Positions 20,323 through 31,883 of a DNA stretch of 64,000 nt are shown here, piece after piece (the stretch's first letter is position 1; the number at the start of each line of letters is the position of its first letter). The translations under genes were made by a program, and so were the position numbers. The stretch comes from Hordeum vulgare subsp. vulgare. Taxonomy: Eukaryota; Streptophyta; Magnoliopsida; Poales; Poaceae. The stretch covers positions 419,933,081 through 419,997,080 of the forward strand of contig NC_058518.1 in NCBI RefSeq assembly GCF_904849725.1. Direction: 5' to 3'. The notes under the pieces were generated by a model. It was not told the origin of the DNA. It saw only the letters and a program-made list of their open reading frames with translations, and searched no databases.

Positions 20323-21262
20323 ATGGGTGTCTTGCATGGACTGGCATTTGTCATTCCAAACTTCTCAAGAAGATCCTTGAGACATTTGGTTCGAGACAAG
20401 AAAATTCCTGCTTGAAATTGTAGTATTTGAAAGCTGAGAAAGAACTTTAAGTCCGCATTGAGTGACATACCATAGGTCTTGGTCATGAAGGTCGCAAACT
20501 TCTTGCATAAATGAGTGTTATGTGAACCAAAACTGATGTCATCTACGTAGATTTGGCATGAGATCAAATCGCCTTTTCCCCTCTTAGTAAAAAGAGTAGG
20601 ATCGATCACCCCTCTAACAAAAGCATCACCGAGTAGAAACTTCTTAAGATGATCATACCAAGCACGAGGTGCTTGTTTGAGGCCATATAAAGCCTTGTGA
20701 AGTTTATACACATAGTCTTTGTGATCTGGGTCAATGAAACTGGGTGGTTGTGATACATATACTTCTTCTTGTAGAGGACCGTTAAGAAAAACACTCTTCA
20801 CATACAGATACCTCTTCTTGTAGAGGACCGTAAAGTAAAACCATTGAAAGTGGCATAAGAAAGTAAGATGCGAATTGATTCAAGATGGGCAATGGGAGCA
20901 AAGGTCTCATCAAAGTCTAAAGCTTCAACTTGTGAGTACCCTTGTGCCACTAACCTTGCCTTGTTTCTGATGATTACGCCGTTCTCATCTTCCTTGTTCT
21001 TGAAGATCCATTTTGTTCCAATAACATTATGTTCCTTGGTTGGAATTTTGACTAAAGACCACACTTTCTTGCATTTGAAGTTGTTTAACTCTTCTTGCAT
21101 TGCAACAAGCCAATCGTTTTCCATCAACGGATCTTGTAACTTGAGTGGCTCAACACTAGAGACAAATGAGAAGTGAGCAGAGAAGTTCGTTAATTGTTTA
21201 CGAGTGACTCTACCTTCTAATAAGTCGGTAAGAATTTGATCAATATCAACATGACCGGCCAC
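20323..21262 (-). pseudogene. Copia reverse transcriptase, element I
   Basis: Two overlapping minus-strand frames give a Ty1/copia RT. The N-terminal half (21262-20800) has MQEELNNFKCKKVW, KWIFKNKEDENGVIIRNKARLVAQGY and [15 protein letters not shown]. The C-terminal half (20801-20323) has [31 protein letters not shown] and the catalytic [11 protein letters not shown] tandem duplication of about 48 bp around 20762-20835 breaks the frame between the halves. The gene ends where H is inserted at 20322, so RNase H is missing. Confidence 0.88.
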
Positions 21263-21990
21263 TCAAGGGATGATGGAGGATAAGGTTTCACGAGGTTCAA
21301 CTTCATTCCCATCATCAACATCTTCAACATATGGATCGGTAATGTGTGGTGGAAGATTTTCGTCTTCATGCATCATTTATTGGGGTTCACCATCATTGTA
21401 AGGTTCGTCATCATCACTATGTGTATGTTCCTATTCGTGTTCTTGATGATGATCTTGTTCTTGTTCTTGTACTTGATGATGATCTTGTTCTTGTTCTTGT
21501 ACTTGATGATGATCTTGTTCTTGTGTAGAGTCTTATTCTTGTTCTTGGATTATGGGATCCTCTTGAAAGATGGGATCTTGTGGTGATGTTGGTGTAGAAG
21601 TAGTTTGACCACGAGTGGTGCTAGTGTCTGCATCTCCACCTTCATGAGGAACATGTTCCATTGGATGGGGAGCATCTACACCCATGATCAAAATATCTTT
21701 ATAAGAGTCTTCATCACCTACATCAATTAGATCAACTTTCTCCACATGGGAGCCATTAAATTCATCAAACACTATGTCACAATTTTCTACAACACATCCA
21801 TTGGATTTTTTGTAGTCCCTATAGGTGTGAGAGTTTGCTCCATAACCAACAAATATACCTTCAATTGTTTTGGATTGAAATTTTCCTAACCGTTCTTTCT
21901 TGTTAAGAATGAAGCATCTGCACCAAAACACCCGGAAGTACTTGACATTAGGATTGTTTTCGATTAGGATCTCATATGGGGTATTCTCCA
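21263..21990 (-). pseudogene. Copia integrase C-terminal and linker region, element I
   Basis: The frame 21990-21533 gives TPYEILIENNPNVKYFRVFWCRCF and EGIFVGYGANSHTYRDY, typical of the region after the Copia integrase core. An acidic and polar linker follows. It contains the short tandem repeat at 21440-21530 and a stop at 21533, so the frame does not run through into RT. Confidence 0.75.
21440..21530. repeat. 30-bp tandem repeat inside the Copia linker
   Basis: There are about three units of ACTTGATGATGATCTTG... with a 30-bp period. On the coding (minus) strand each unit gives a ten-residue Gln/Glu/Asp/His-rich block. The period keeps the frame, so the expansion by itself is coding-neutral. 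Confidence 0.8.
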
Positions 21991-22425
21991 AGATTTTGCA
22001 AAGAAAAAGATGGTTTGATGCATGACATGCGGTGTTGACGGATTCGGCCCAAAAACTATGTGGTGACTTGTACTAATCCAACATGGACCTTGCCATTTCC
22101 ACAAGTGTGCGGTTCTTACTCTCAGATACCCCATTTTGTTGTTGGGTATATGATGCGGAGTATTGGTGATCAATTCCTTCATTACTAAGAAAGTCTTCCA
22201 AGGTGTAGTTCTTCAATTCGGAGCCACTATCACTTCTTATTGCGAAGATTTCCTTGTCAAACTTGCATTGAGCTTGCTTGACAAAATCAATGAAAGTGAT
22301 CTTTATCTCATCCTTGGACTTGAAGAAGAACACCCATGTGTATCTCAAGTAATCATCAATAATAACAGGTACATACTTAAAAATACATACTTCTTCCCAC
22401 AAGTACATACTTCTATACCTAACGG
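21964..22425 (-). pseudogene. Copia integrase core, element I
   Basis: The minus-strand translation shows PVIIDDYLRYTWVFFFKSKDE, IRSDSGSELKN, HQYSASYTQQQNGVSESKNRTLVEMARSMLD: the Asp, Asp and Glu blocks of a Copia integrase core. The preceding GKKYVFLS is out of frame because of an 8-9 base duplication near 22370-22395. Upstream zinc domain, gag and 5' LTR are not found. The element is cut off at about 22425, where unrelated GC-rich DNA begins. Confidence 0.85.
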
Positions 22426-22442
22426 CGTCCCTGACCCCCCCC

Positions 22443-22482
<40 letters not shown>

Positions 22483-22840
22483 GCCCACGAGCCCCGTGCG
22501 CCGCCACGCCCGACTGCCCCCGCCGCCCCTACCACTCGCTGACAGGCCGCCCTTGCACCCCTGCCCACCGTCGCCCATGCAACTGACGGCCCCGCCGTCC
22601 CTCCCCGCGGTGCCTCCCCCTCCCCACGACCCTTCTCCCGCACCAACATGGCAGCGTCCTCCCGGCGGCTCTCCTCCGCCGCCCGGGTGCCCCAGCCGCA
22701 CCGCTGTCATCCCCCTGTGTGCCCCTTCGCCGCCCTCCCGCCGCCACGGTGAGTGTTTTTTATGTTTTTTCTGTTACTTTTCATCTAATTAGAAAATGTT
22801 AGGTTAGTAGTTAGCTTAGTTTAGTTAGGTTAGCTCGTAG
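22426..22840. other. CT microsatellite and GC-rich, Pro-rich region of unknown origin
   Basis: A run of CT dinucleotides at about 22443-22478 is followed by ~270 bp of very C-rich DNA. It reads in one plus-strand frame (to about 22790) as a Pro/Ser/Arg-rich peptide and ends at a GTGAG splice-donor-like site near 22749. It resembles the first exon and CT-rich leader of a plant gene or an LTR leader. No conserved domain is present, and I do not call it a gene. Confidence 0.4.
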
Positions 22841-23090
22841 AAGTAAAAAAAGAAAAGAAGAAAAGAAGAAGGAAAAGAAGAAGAAAAGGAGGGAAAAGGA
22901 AGAAGAAGAAGAGGAAAAAGAGGAGAAGAGGAGAACAAGAGAAGAGGAAGAGGAAGAAGAAGAGGACGAGGAGGAGGAGAAGAAGAAGATGAGGAGGAGG
23001 AGAAGAAAAAAAATAATAAGAAGAAGAAGAAGAAAAAAAATAAGAAGAGAAGGAAAAAAAGGGAAAAAAGAGGAAGAAGAAGAAGGAAAT
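22841..23090. repeat. Purine-only tract of about 250 bp
   Basis: The plus strand is almost entirely A and G (AAG, GAAGAG and GAGGAG words) for about 250 bases. The long minus-strand frames across it translate as Ser/Phe/Leu runs and are artefacts of composition. Confidence 0.9.
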
Positions 23091-23183
23091 GACATCCTCA
23101 CACCCCGACACCATGCCTTGACACCCCGACACGACACCTAGACACCCCGACATGATGCCCAGACATGAAATCTCGACACCACG
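23091..23183. repeat. Short degenerate GACACCCCGACA repeats
   Basis: About six imperfect copies of a 13-17 base word (GACACCCCGACA, GACACGACACC, GACATGATGCC) lie immediately before LTR L. They have no coding meaning. Confidence 0.6.
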
Positions 23184-26100
23184 TGTCACATCCCTGAATC
23201 CCTAATAGAGTTTAGCAAGATTGTGCTCATGTCTTTTTCTTTGCATCCAAGAAAATGAAATGAAATGAAAAGCAAAGAAATGAAAATAAAAGCAAACCCT
23301 AGCTACTCTATTTTCAAAAACAATTCAAATTTGGTGGCAAATCAATGAACCCAAAATGGCCATCATAAAAGTTCACCTTTTCTGATAATTCTTGAAAACA
23401 AAATATCAAGGGTGAAATATATTTTCAAAATGCTTTTGGCATTTTATTTTAAACTTAACAGTCACTGAAATCAATTATATATTGATTTCTTCAAATTCTC
23501 ATAAAATGTTGAAAATTTTATATGGTTTGGAAATATTCCAAATAACACCCCGGTATTTTTCAAAATATTTTAGAAATAGTTTGGAGCCAAAAATAAAACA
23601 AAACCAAGTCAGAAAAGATAAAACAGAAACTGGAAAAGAAAATAAATGGGAAAAGAGCTATACCTCGCTTACCTGGCCCAAGCCCACTCCTCCCCTGTCG
23701 TTTACCTCCTACCAGTCGGCAGCACGAGGTGGCCGCCGCTTGCTCTGGCGCGGCCACGCACCTGCGTGCCTGCCTGGCCGCCGCTTCGCGCTGGCAAGGA
23801 GGGGATAACCTCCCGCAGCCTTCCCCCGTGCTCTCCCCCTCCTCATTCGCCCCCCTGCTCTCTCCCCTCTCGGCCGCCATTAGAGCGAGCTCGAGCTTGA
23901 GCTCCCCATCGCTCCAGACCCTCTCCCTCTTGCCTGAGCCGCGCAAAAGCTCCGCATCAACCCCCTGAAGCTTCCCAGCGAGCCACGCGAGCCCTCGAGC
24001 TCTGAGACACTCGGACGCCATCGTCTTCAACCTCGGATCCCCGGAGCTCGCCGCCGTCGTTCTCCCTCCTCGGTCCTTCTCCGAGCCTCATCTCGATGCC
24101 TCCGCAATCCCAGTGAGCCCAGGAAGATTTCCCTCACGTTTTCCCCCTCGATTCCTTCTATAGCCTCCGATTTCACTGGAGCCCGACGAGATCCGCCGCG
24201 GGAGCTCGTCGTCGGTAACTCTCCGGTGATCGGCTGGTCGTTTTGAGGCCACCAGCAGCTTCAGTGCATCACGTAGATGCTCTAGGATCCCAACCCCGCA
24301 CGTTTTGCACTCGGATTCGATGACCTCGTCATAGCCCGAACTCCGGCAGCCGCTGAGCTCGTCGTCGGCATCATCTCCGGCCATCTTAGCCCATGTTCTT
24401 TGCAAAAATGGAACCACGATCGACCAACAGTTCCTCTGGTGCCTTCCGCCTTGCGTTTGGTCGCCGGGATAGCAAACCCGAGGCCCTCCGCCGTTCTGGT
24501 GGTCGCCGGAGCCTCGCCGCCGGTGTGTTTGACTCCCCTGAGTCCGTGGCAAGTGGGGCCGGCACCCTGACTAATTAAGTTTAGTCAAAATAAAAATAAA
24601 GTATTTATTAAAACCTAATCAGACACTGACAGGTGGGTCCAACCCTGTTAATTACTTAATTGGATTTAAATTAATTAGAATCTGGCCAGAGTCACTCACT
24701 AGTGGGTCCCACTGGTCAGGTTTGACTTTCAAACGGCCACGTGACCTGCTGATGTCATGCTGATGCAATAAATCCAATTCTGGTTTTTAAATAATTCTAG
24801 AATAATTGCAAAACTTTGGAAATTCATAGAAATTTGATTATAACTCCAAATCAGACAAATAATATATGCAAATTGATCAGAAAAAATCAATGAACACAAT
24901 GGTACTACTTTCATGCATGAAAAACAAAGTTATGAAATAGCATCGGGTCAAACCAATTAAATGATTAAGATAAATATGTCATTTCAAATCATATTTGAAT
25001 TTGGGTTTCAAACCGGATGCAAACTAAGGTTTCACCAACCACATTGATTCATATCACTCTTCATTTCATGCCATGTTTTGCATATGATTGCTATTAATTG
25101 TGGTTGTTATTCGATAGGCTCCGCCCCTCCGGATACGACTGAATATCTGACTGACGGATATTACCCCTCTTTGTGCAGCAAGGCAAGCACCCTTTTGATC
25201 ATCCCGATATCATCCCATGTTCTTGCGCCTTCTCCCACTTATTGCATTAGGACAAAATATTTCAAATGCTTTACTTCGGTAGCTGAACCTATTCCTTTGC
25301 ATGACCTGTCATTGTCATAGTAAATTGCCAAACCATGCAACCTAGCATACCGGATAGATGTTTGAGCTGTGATGTGTTTATACCTTCTATGCTTGCTATG
25401 CCTAGAAGTTGTGTCAGGTCTGTTTCATCTGGGTGATGAACAGGAATGGATGAATGTGTTCTAGTGACAAAGTTTAAGTGTGGAACCTGATTTGGTAAAG
25501 GTACCGATGAAAGGCTATGTAGGAGTACATGGCGGGTTGTTTCATTGGAACCGTCCTTAGGAACTGAGTTCCGTGTATGTAATCCAAGACTAGATACTAC
25601 ACACGTTGGGATACTTAATTGACCCTCTCGACTTATTAATCGCCTAGTACCCGGTCCAGGAGTTGCAAGTAGTTTCTGGTGTTTGTAGTCATGCTGGAGG
25701 CCGTGCATAGTGCTAACCTTAGAGGTGGGATATGATGCGGTAGGCAATGGCACGGTGTACCAAGTGGCACCCGGATGGTGGTCCTGGAAACCCTGCGCAC
25801 ATCGTTTGGGGTCATGGCGGAAACCTCGGCCGGACTTCTGTGCGGGTTACCCTCAGATAGGTGATAAACCTGGACTAGGTACTAATGTGGTTAACGGTCG
25901 TGGACGACTCCCTCGCTGGGCTTCTGCTTGAAGGTTGCCGAGGTGCATGACGTGCACCTAGCGATAAGTGGCGAGAGCGTGTGTGAAGAAGTACACCCCA
26001 GCAGGGTTATGATCTATTCGAATAGCCGCGTCCGCTGATATGGACTACTTGGAGACATATGTTGTTCATAGATAACTTTAATGGCTACTCATAAAAGTAT

Positions 26101-27204
26101 CAAGATAAGTGTGAGTGTCGTGGATGGCATTTCCGTAGGAAGAGGGGAATGATTCCATGATGGTGTATTGTTGTGGAGTTAGTGGACTCGTGTGCGAGAA
26201 AAAAAAGTTGTCAAAACTATTTAAAAATGTAGTTTTGTCTAGCCAAGAGTCAAAGCTGGCTTGCTGCATGAAACACCACGACCCCCTTTATTGATACCTG
26301 AGCATGAGTAGATAGATCTATTCTAAAGTCTTGCTGAGTACTTTTGTACTCATGTTTGCTTAATAAATGTTGCAGAGGAAACCCACGAGCCAACAGGTGG
26401 GTTCTTTCTAGACATCGATGATGACGAGTAGTTGGTGTCCCACCTACGACCTGGCCCCTTCCAGAAGGGATCTGTAGATAGTCAGGATTTATGCCTTATC
26501 CTTTCATCTATCTGTACTCAGACACCTTTTATGCTTCCGTTGGTTTGTATGACTTTGATTGTTTCACTTTGAGTGTCGAGTCGTGTGACCCCTGCTTGTA
26601 TGAACATATTATGCAAGACTCTTCCGAGTCTTCTAAATAAATGTCGTGATGTTGTATGGTTATGTTGTGATGCCATTGTTGTATCTATACATATCTAGTA
26701 TGTCATGCATACGTGTGATGCACTGTGATATGTATGGGATTTGACACCTAGTCGTATGCTTTAGTAGCTCTCTATACGGAGAAATGCCCCTTTGTGATTC
26801 CACTGAGCCTTGGTAGTTCGCTACTGCTCCGGACACATTGGTTGACCGGCATGTATCCTTCTTAGTTGTTGTGTCTGTCCCTTCGGGGAAATGTCACGCA
26901 GTGTAATGGAGTCCTTGTAGCTTGCTACGACTCGTCTACACTCGTTGTTGACCGACACCTGCTTTGTTGGGTTATGTATGCCTGTCTCTATACAGTCGAG
27001 CCACTTGAGTTTATGACTAGATATGTCGACCCGGGTTCTTTGACATTGGAATGCTAGTGACACTAATGCATACGTGAGTCAAAAGGCGCAAACGGTCCCG
27101 GCTAAGGTAAGGTGGCAGCCGTGGGGATAACCGTGCGTGAGACCGCAAAGGGATACAATGTGTTACAGGCTGGATTCCTATGGCTTAGGATTGGGGTCCT
27201 GACA
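23184..27204 (+). mobile_element. L: very long LTR, about 4.0 kb, probably solo (Sukkula/Erika-like by memory)
   Basis: L begins TGTCACATCCCTGAATCC and ends GGATTGGGGTCCTGACA. The inside has no polyprotein. It has features of long Triticeae LTRs: a GC-rich block (23660-24560), a run of short unrelated frames, and an AATAAA-like signal near 26636. No primer site follows the 3' end and no polypurine tract precedes the 5' end, so it looks like a solo LTR. The flanks (CCACG and GTGCG) are not a matching duplication, so the limits are less sure than for K1 and K2. Frames inside it are short and unsupported. Confidence 0.6.
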
Positions 27205-28100
27205 GTGCGGCACGAAACTCCGCACATCTGTTAATACGCTGCCCCCGACGCCACTAACCCCCGACCCTTGACACCTCTTCGACCTCCTGGTGACCAAAAA
27301 GGTGATCTTTGGCCTTCCTGAGGCCCACGGCGGCGGACCTCATCAGGTGCATCCTCGGAGAGGACAGGTCTCCGGAACCGGAAGAGATGGCATGCTGACC
27401 CATCAACCGTGCTTCCCCATACCCGAGGGCGTCAGGGACGAGCGAGTTAGGGGGTTCCTCGGCGTCAATGGAACCCTAAATGACATCTATATAGGTTAGG
27501 GGTGCCTCGACGTCGACAGAACCCTGAATGGCATATATTTCGGGTAGGAGTGCCTCCGCGTGGATGAAATGAGTAGTGCGAGTTGCTTTTTACAACTTGG
27601 AGGTGGCATCCTGTTGTAAATATTGAGTTAGGTTGACAGAAAAAACAATAATGCTATGTTACTCATCTTTGGATTTAACTGTGCAGTTGTTTTCGTAGTT
27701 GCGAGGGTCTGGTGTTCAACGAGCTCCGCCCTTGCATTCGTGGGTGAGCACAAATGACTTATCCTCCTCCCCCTTCATTTGCTTTGTTGTGGTATTTGTG
27801 TTGATGAAACTTGATAGCTATAGGTAGATTGAATCATCAGTATGCGTGACCAGTATGCGTCTCCTGTTCGAAAGGACGACATCTATAAATATGCATGGCT
27901 TTGCATATTTATATCTGCCATCCTTTCAAATTGTCCAAAATTATCCATGCACAGCCTGGGTATATGTAGATTGGGTCCATTTTCCTATATGCTCTTCTCC
28001 AGATCCGATGCATTTTTTGTATCCTCCCTGTTGTTCTCGGAGTACACATGTTCTTTGTTTATTGCTGAGACGTGTATCAGGATAACAACAGGGAGATGAT
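27205..28100. other. Unclassified DNA with degenerate ~60-bp repeats and a possible gene-like fragment
   Basis: At 27450-27570 two imperfect copies of a ~60-base word recur (GGTGCCTCGACGTCGACAGAACCCTGAATGGCATA and similar). From 27842 to 28099 an 85-codon plus-strand frame ends just before element A. It is rich in Leu, Phe, Ser and Cys with a hydrophobic character. It could be a captured exon, but I recognise no domain. The five bases before element A are ATGAT. Confidence 0.35.
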
Positions 28101-29608
28101 TGCTACCTCTTGAGCTTGCGTTGGTTTTTTCCCTTGAAGAGGAAAGGGTCATGCAGCACAGTAGCAGTAAGTATTTCCCTCAGTTTGAGAACCAAGGTAT
28201 CAATCCAGTAGGAGTATCAAGATGAGGCACCAATGTACCCGCGCAAAAACAGCAAACTTGCACCCAACGCTACAAAGGGGTTGTCAGTCCCTTCACGATT
28301 GATTGCAAGTGAGATCTGAAGGCGGAAAGTGCAACAAAGAAAAAGTGTAAGGCTGAAAATATGATGTGAAGTAGACCCCGGGACCATAGTGTTCACTAGA
28401 GACTTCTCTCAAGATAGCAAATATTACGGTGGGTGAACGAATTACTGTCGAGCAATCGATAGAACCGCGCAAAGTCATGACGATATCTAAGGCAATGATC
28501 ATACATATAGGCATCACGTCCGAGACAAGTAGACCGATACTTTCTGCATCTACTACATTAGTCCAAACATCGACCGCTATCGAGCATGCATCTAGTGCAT
28601 TGAGTTCATGACAAACAGAGTAACGCCTTAAGCAAGATGACATGATGTAGAGGGATAAATTCATGCAATAGATATAAACCCCATCTTTTTACCCTTGATG
28701 GCAACAACATCATGCATGCCTCGCTACCCCGTGTGTCACTGGGTGAGGTCACTGCATGGTATGAACCCAAAACCAAGCAATTCTCCCATTGCAAGAATCA
28801 TAGATCAAGTTGGCCAAACAAAAACCACAACTCGAAGAGAATTACAAGTATATGAAATCATGCATATAAGAGATCAGAAGAAACTCAAATAAGATTCATA
28901 GATAATCTGATCATAAATCCACAATTCATCGGATCTCGACAAACACACCTCAAAAGAAGATTACATCGGATAGATCTCCATGAAGATCATGGAGAACTTT
29001 GTATCGAAGATCCAAGAGAGAGAAGAAGCCATCTAGCTACTAGCTATGGACCCGAAGGTCTATGGTAAACTACTCACGCATCATCGCAGAGGCAATGGTG
29101 TTGATGAAGAAGCCCTTCGTATCCGAATCCCCCCTCCGGCAGGGCACCAGAACGTGCCCCAGATGGGATCTTGCGGAGACAGAAGCTTGCGGCGGCGGAA
29201 AAGTATTTGCGTGGATCTCTCTCACAGTTTTGGAATTTTTAGGAATTTTTAGGCGGAACAGGTAGGGCAGACCAGCCACATGGGGCCCACAAGCCTGCTA
29301 GGCGCGGCCCCCTGGCCGCGCCTAGGGGGCTTGTGGTGTCCCCTGGTGGCCCCTGCCTTGGTTCTCACGTTTCATGCGTATCTTCTGTTCCGGAAAAAAT
29401 CTTTTCGTAAGTTTTATTCCGTTTGGACACCGTTTAAAATCCTCCTCTAAAAAGGGTCAAAAACACGGAAAAAAAACAGGAACTGGCACTTGGCACTGAG
29501 TTAATAAGTTAGTCCAAAAAATATATAAAAGGCATACAAAACATCCAAAGTTTGACAAGATAATAGCATGGAACAATAAAAAATTATAGATACATTGGAG
29601 ACGTATCA
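28101..29608 (-). repeat. 3' LTR of element A
   Basis: This LTR is 1,508 bp, from TGCTACCTCTTGAGC at 28101 (its end on the minus strand) to TGATACGTCTCC at 29608. It matches 34105-35580 closely. The internal sequence touching it (29609 on) corresponds to element B from about 52377, not to the polypurine-tract end. A therefore seems to have lost about 580 bp including the polypurine tract. Confidence 0.88.
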
Positions 29609-31883
29609 GTGGGTGTGCATCCAACTTGCTTGCCCACGAAGACCTAGGGCAATTTTGAGGAAGCCCATCATTGGAAGATACAAGCCAAGTTATATAATGA
29701 AGCTTCCCACTAGCATATGGTGGTGACAAAACAAGAGACTCTCAATCATGAAGAACATGGTGCCATTATGAAGCACAAGTGTGGAAAAGATAGTAGCATT
29801 GTCCTTTCTCTCTTTTTCTCTCTCTTTATTTATTTATTTTTTGTTTGGGCTCTTTGGCCTCTTTCCATATCTCTCTCTCTTTTTGTGTGGGCAACTTTGG
29901 CCTCTCTTTTTTCACATGGCACAATGCTCTAATAATGATGATCATCACACTTTAATTTACTCACAGCTCAATGCTTAGGACAATGATGACTCTATAGGAA
30001 ATGCCTCCGGCAGTGTACCGGGATGTGCGATGATCTAGCTTAGTGCATGATTCGCTAGCTATCTTACGATCATGCAATGGCAATATATAAGTGACGGCAC
30101 ATGTGATGAGACGGAACAGCGGGAGTTGCATGGCAATATATCTCGGAATGGCTATGAAAATGCCATAATAGGTAGGTATGGTGGATGTTTTGAGGAAGGT
30201 ATATGGTGGGTTTGTGCACCGGCGAAAGTTGCATGGCACTAGAGAGGCTAGCAATGGTGGAAAGTGAAAGTGCATCTATACCATGGAATCACATTAGTCA
30301 TGAAGAACTCACATACTTATTGCGAAAGTTTTTATCAGTAATCGAAACAAAGTGCTAAACGCATACTCCTAGGGGAAGGGTTGGTAGGTGTTAACCATCA
30401 CGCGATCCCGACCGCAACACAAAGGATGACAATCAATAAATCAATTATGCTCCGACTTCCTAACATAGCGGTTCACCATACGTGCATGTTACGGGAATCA
30501 CTAACTTTAACACAAGTATTTCTAGATTCACAACACCCTGCTAACATAACTCTTAATATTACCAAATCCATGTCTCAAAACTAATTGAGAGAAATCAAAC
30601 TTCTCTTTCTAATCAATGCACATGAATATGGAAGTTTTATTTTATCCTCTTTGGGTGTCTATCACCTTTGGGACTACTTTCATAGCACAAACCAACTATC
30701 AAGTTACTCAAAGAGAGCACTCTCAAAAAGATATAAGTGAAGATCGAGAGTTCTTATTTATCCAAAATATGACACCGCCGTTCTCTAATAGATCTAATTG
30801 AAGCACTTAGAGCAAAGTTATCTAGCTCAAAAGATATAAGTGAAGCACATGTGAGCTAAATTGCCTAACACAAAAGATATAAGCGAAGCTCAATGTGTAT
30901 TCTTGCAAATTCATGATGAGTGCATGTGTCCCTCAAAAGGTGTGCAGCAAGGATGATTGTGACACAACAAAAAGAAAAGACTCCTATAATACACGACGCT
31001 CCAAGCAAAACACATATCATGTGGTGAATAAAAATATAGGTCCAAGTAATGTTACCGATGGATTGAAGACGAAAGAGGGGATGCCTTCCCGGGGCATCCC
31101 CAAGCTTAGGCTTTTTGGTGTCCTTGAATTTGGATTGAGATGCCTTGGGCATCCCCAAGCTTTATCTCTTTCCACTCTTTATCCCTTTGTCCATGAGAAC
31201 ATCAACCAAAACTTGAAAACTTCACAACACAAAACTTAAACAGAAACTCGTCATAACATTAGCACAAGTAAACAAACTACCACCTCTTGAGGTACTATAG
31301 AAAACTTGATTTCCATTTATATTAGTGTTAGATTACTGTATTCTCACTTTTAAATGGCTAGTACCCCCCGATACTATCCATAGTTTCATCAAAATAAGCA
31401 ATCAACACAACAAAAACAGAATCTGTCAAAAACAGACCAGTCTGTAGCATTCTGTATACTTCGTATACTTCTGGTATCTCAAAAATTCTGAAAAGTTATG
31501 AACGTTTGCTCAAATGGCTTATCAACCAGCAGCAAAAAGAATCAACTCAAAATCTCTTCCTGGATAAAAATTAAAAATAATTTCGTGAGCGAAGAGTTTC
31601 TGTCTTTTTCCAGCATGATCAAACAACCATCACCAAACTAGTCATAAAAGTTTTACTTGGATCAAACACAAAAAGAAACACAAAAGACACAATCGTAACA
31701 GAATTATGATGGTGTGGACGCAACAAAATAGAAAGCAAAAGGCAAAGATAAAATCATTGGGTTGCCTCCCAACAAGCGTTATTGTTTCACGCCCTTGGCT
31801 AGGCATAAGGCGATAGAATCACGTATCGTCGTCTTTGGTACTCAAATCATAAGTAGCCCTCATCATGGATTCATAAGGCAATC
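29609..31883 (-). other. Non-coding internal region of element A
   Basis: No frame of substance is seen. The region contains CT-rich runs (29805-29910) and repeated words such as GGGGCATCCCCAAGCTT (31090-31165). It aligns with the corresponding region of element B (52377-54462). A 3' non-coding stretch of this kind is usual in large retrotransposon derivatives. Confidence 0.7.

Noticed and set aside
22163..22792. 209-codon plus-strand frame rich in Pro and Ser
   Set aside because: It starts inside the antisense of the Copia integrase and runs through a CT microsatellite. No domain or consistent codon signal is present.
22811..23189. Two long Ser/Phe/Leu-rich minus-strand frames that could look like membrane proteins
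   Set aside because: They are the complement of a purine-only tract. Composition alone keeps the frames open.
23496..24552. Several overlapping GC-rich frames of 80-156 codons within L
   Set aside because: They overlap in opposite strands and frames within the GC-rich block of a long LTR. None shows a domain.
24088..24552. Possible host gene near 23.5-24.6 kb
   Set aside because: No exon chain, domain or promoter could be assembled, and the interval is bounded by LTR ends at 23184 and 27204.
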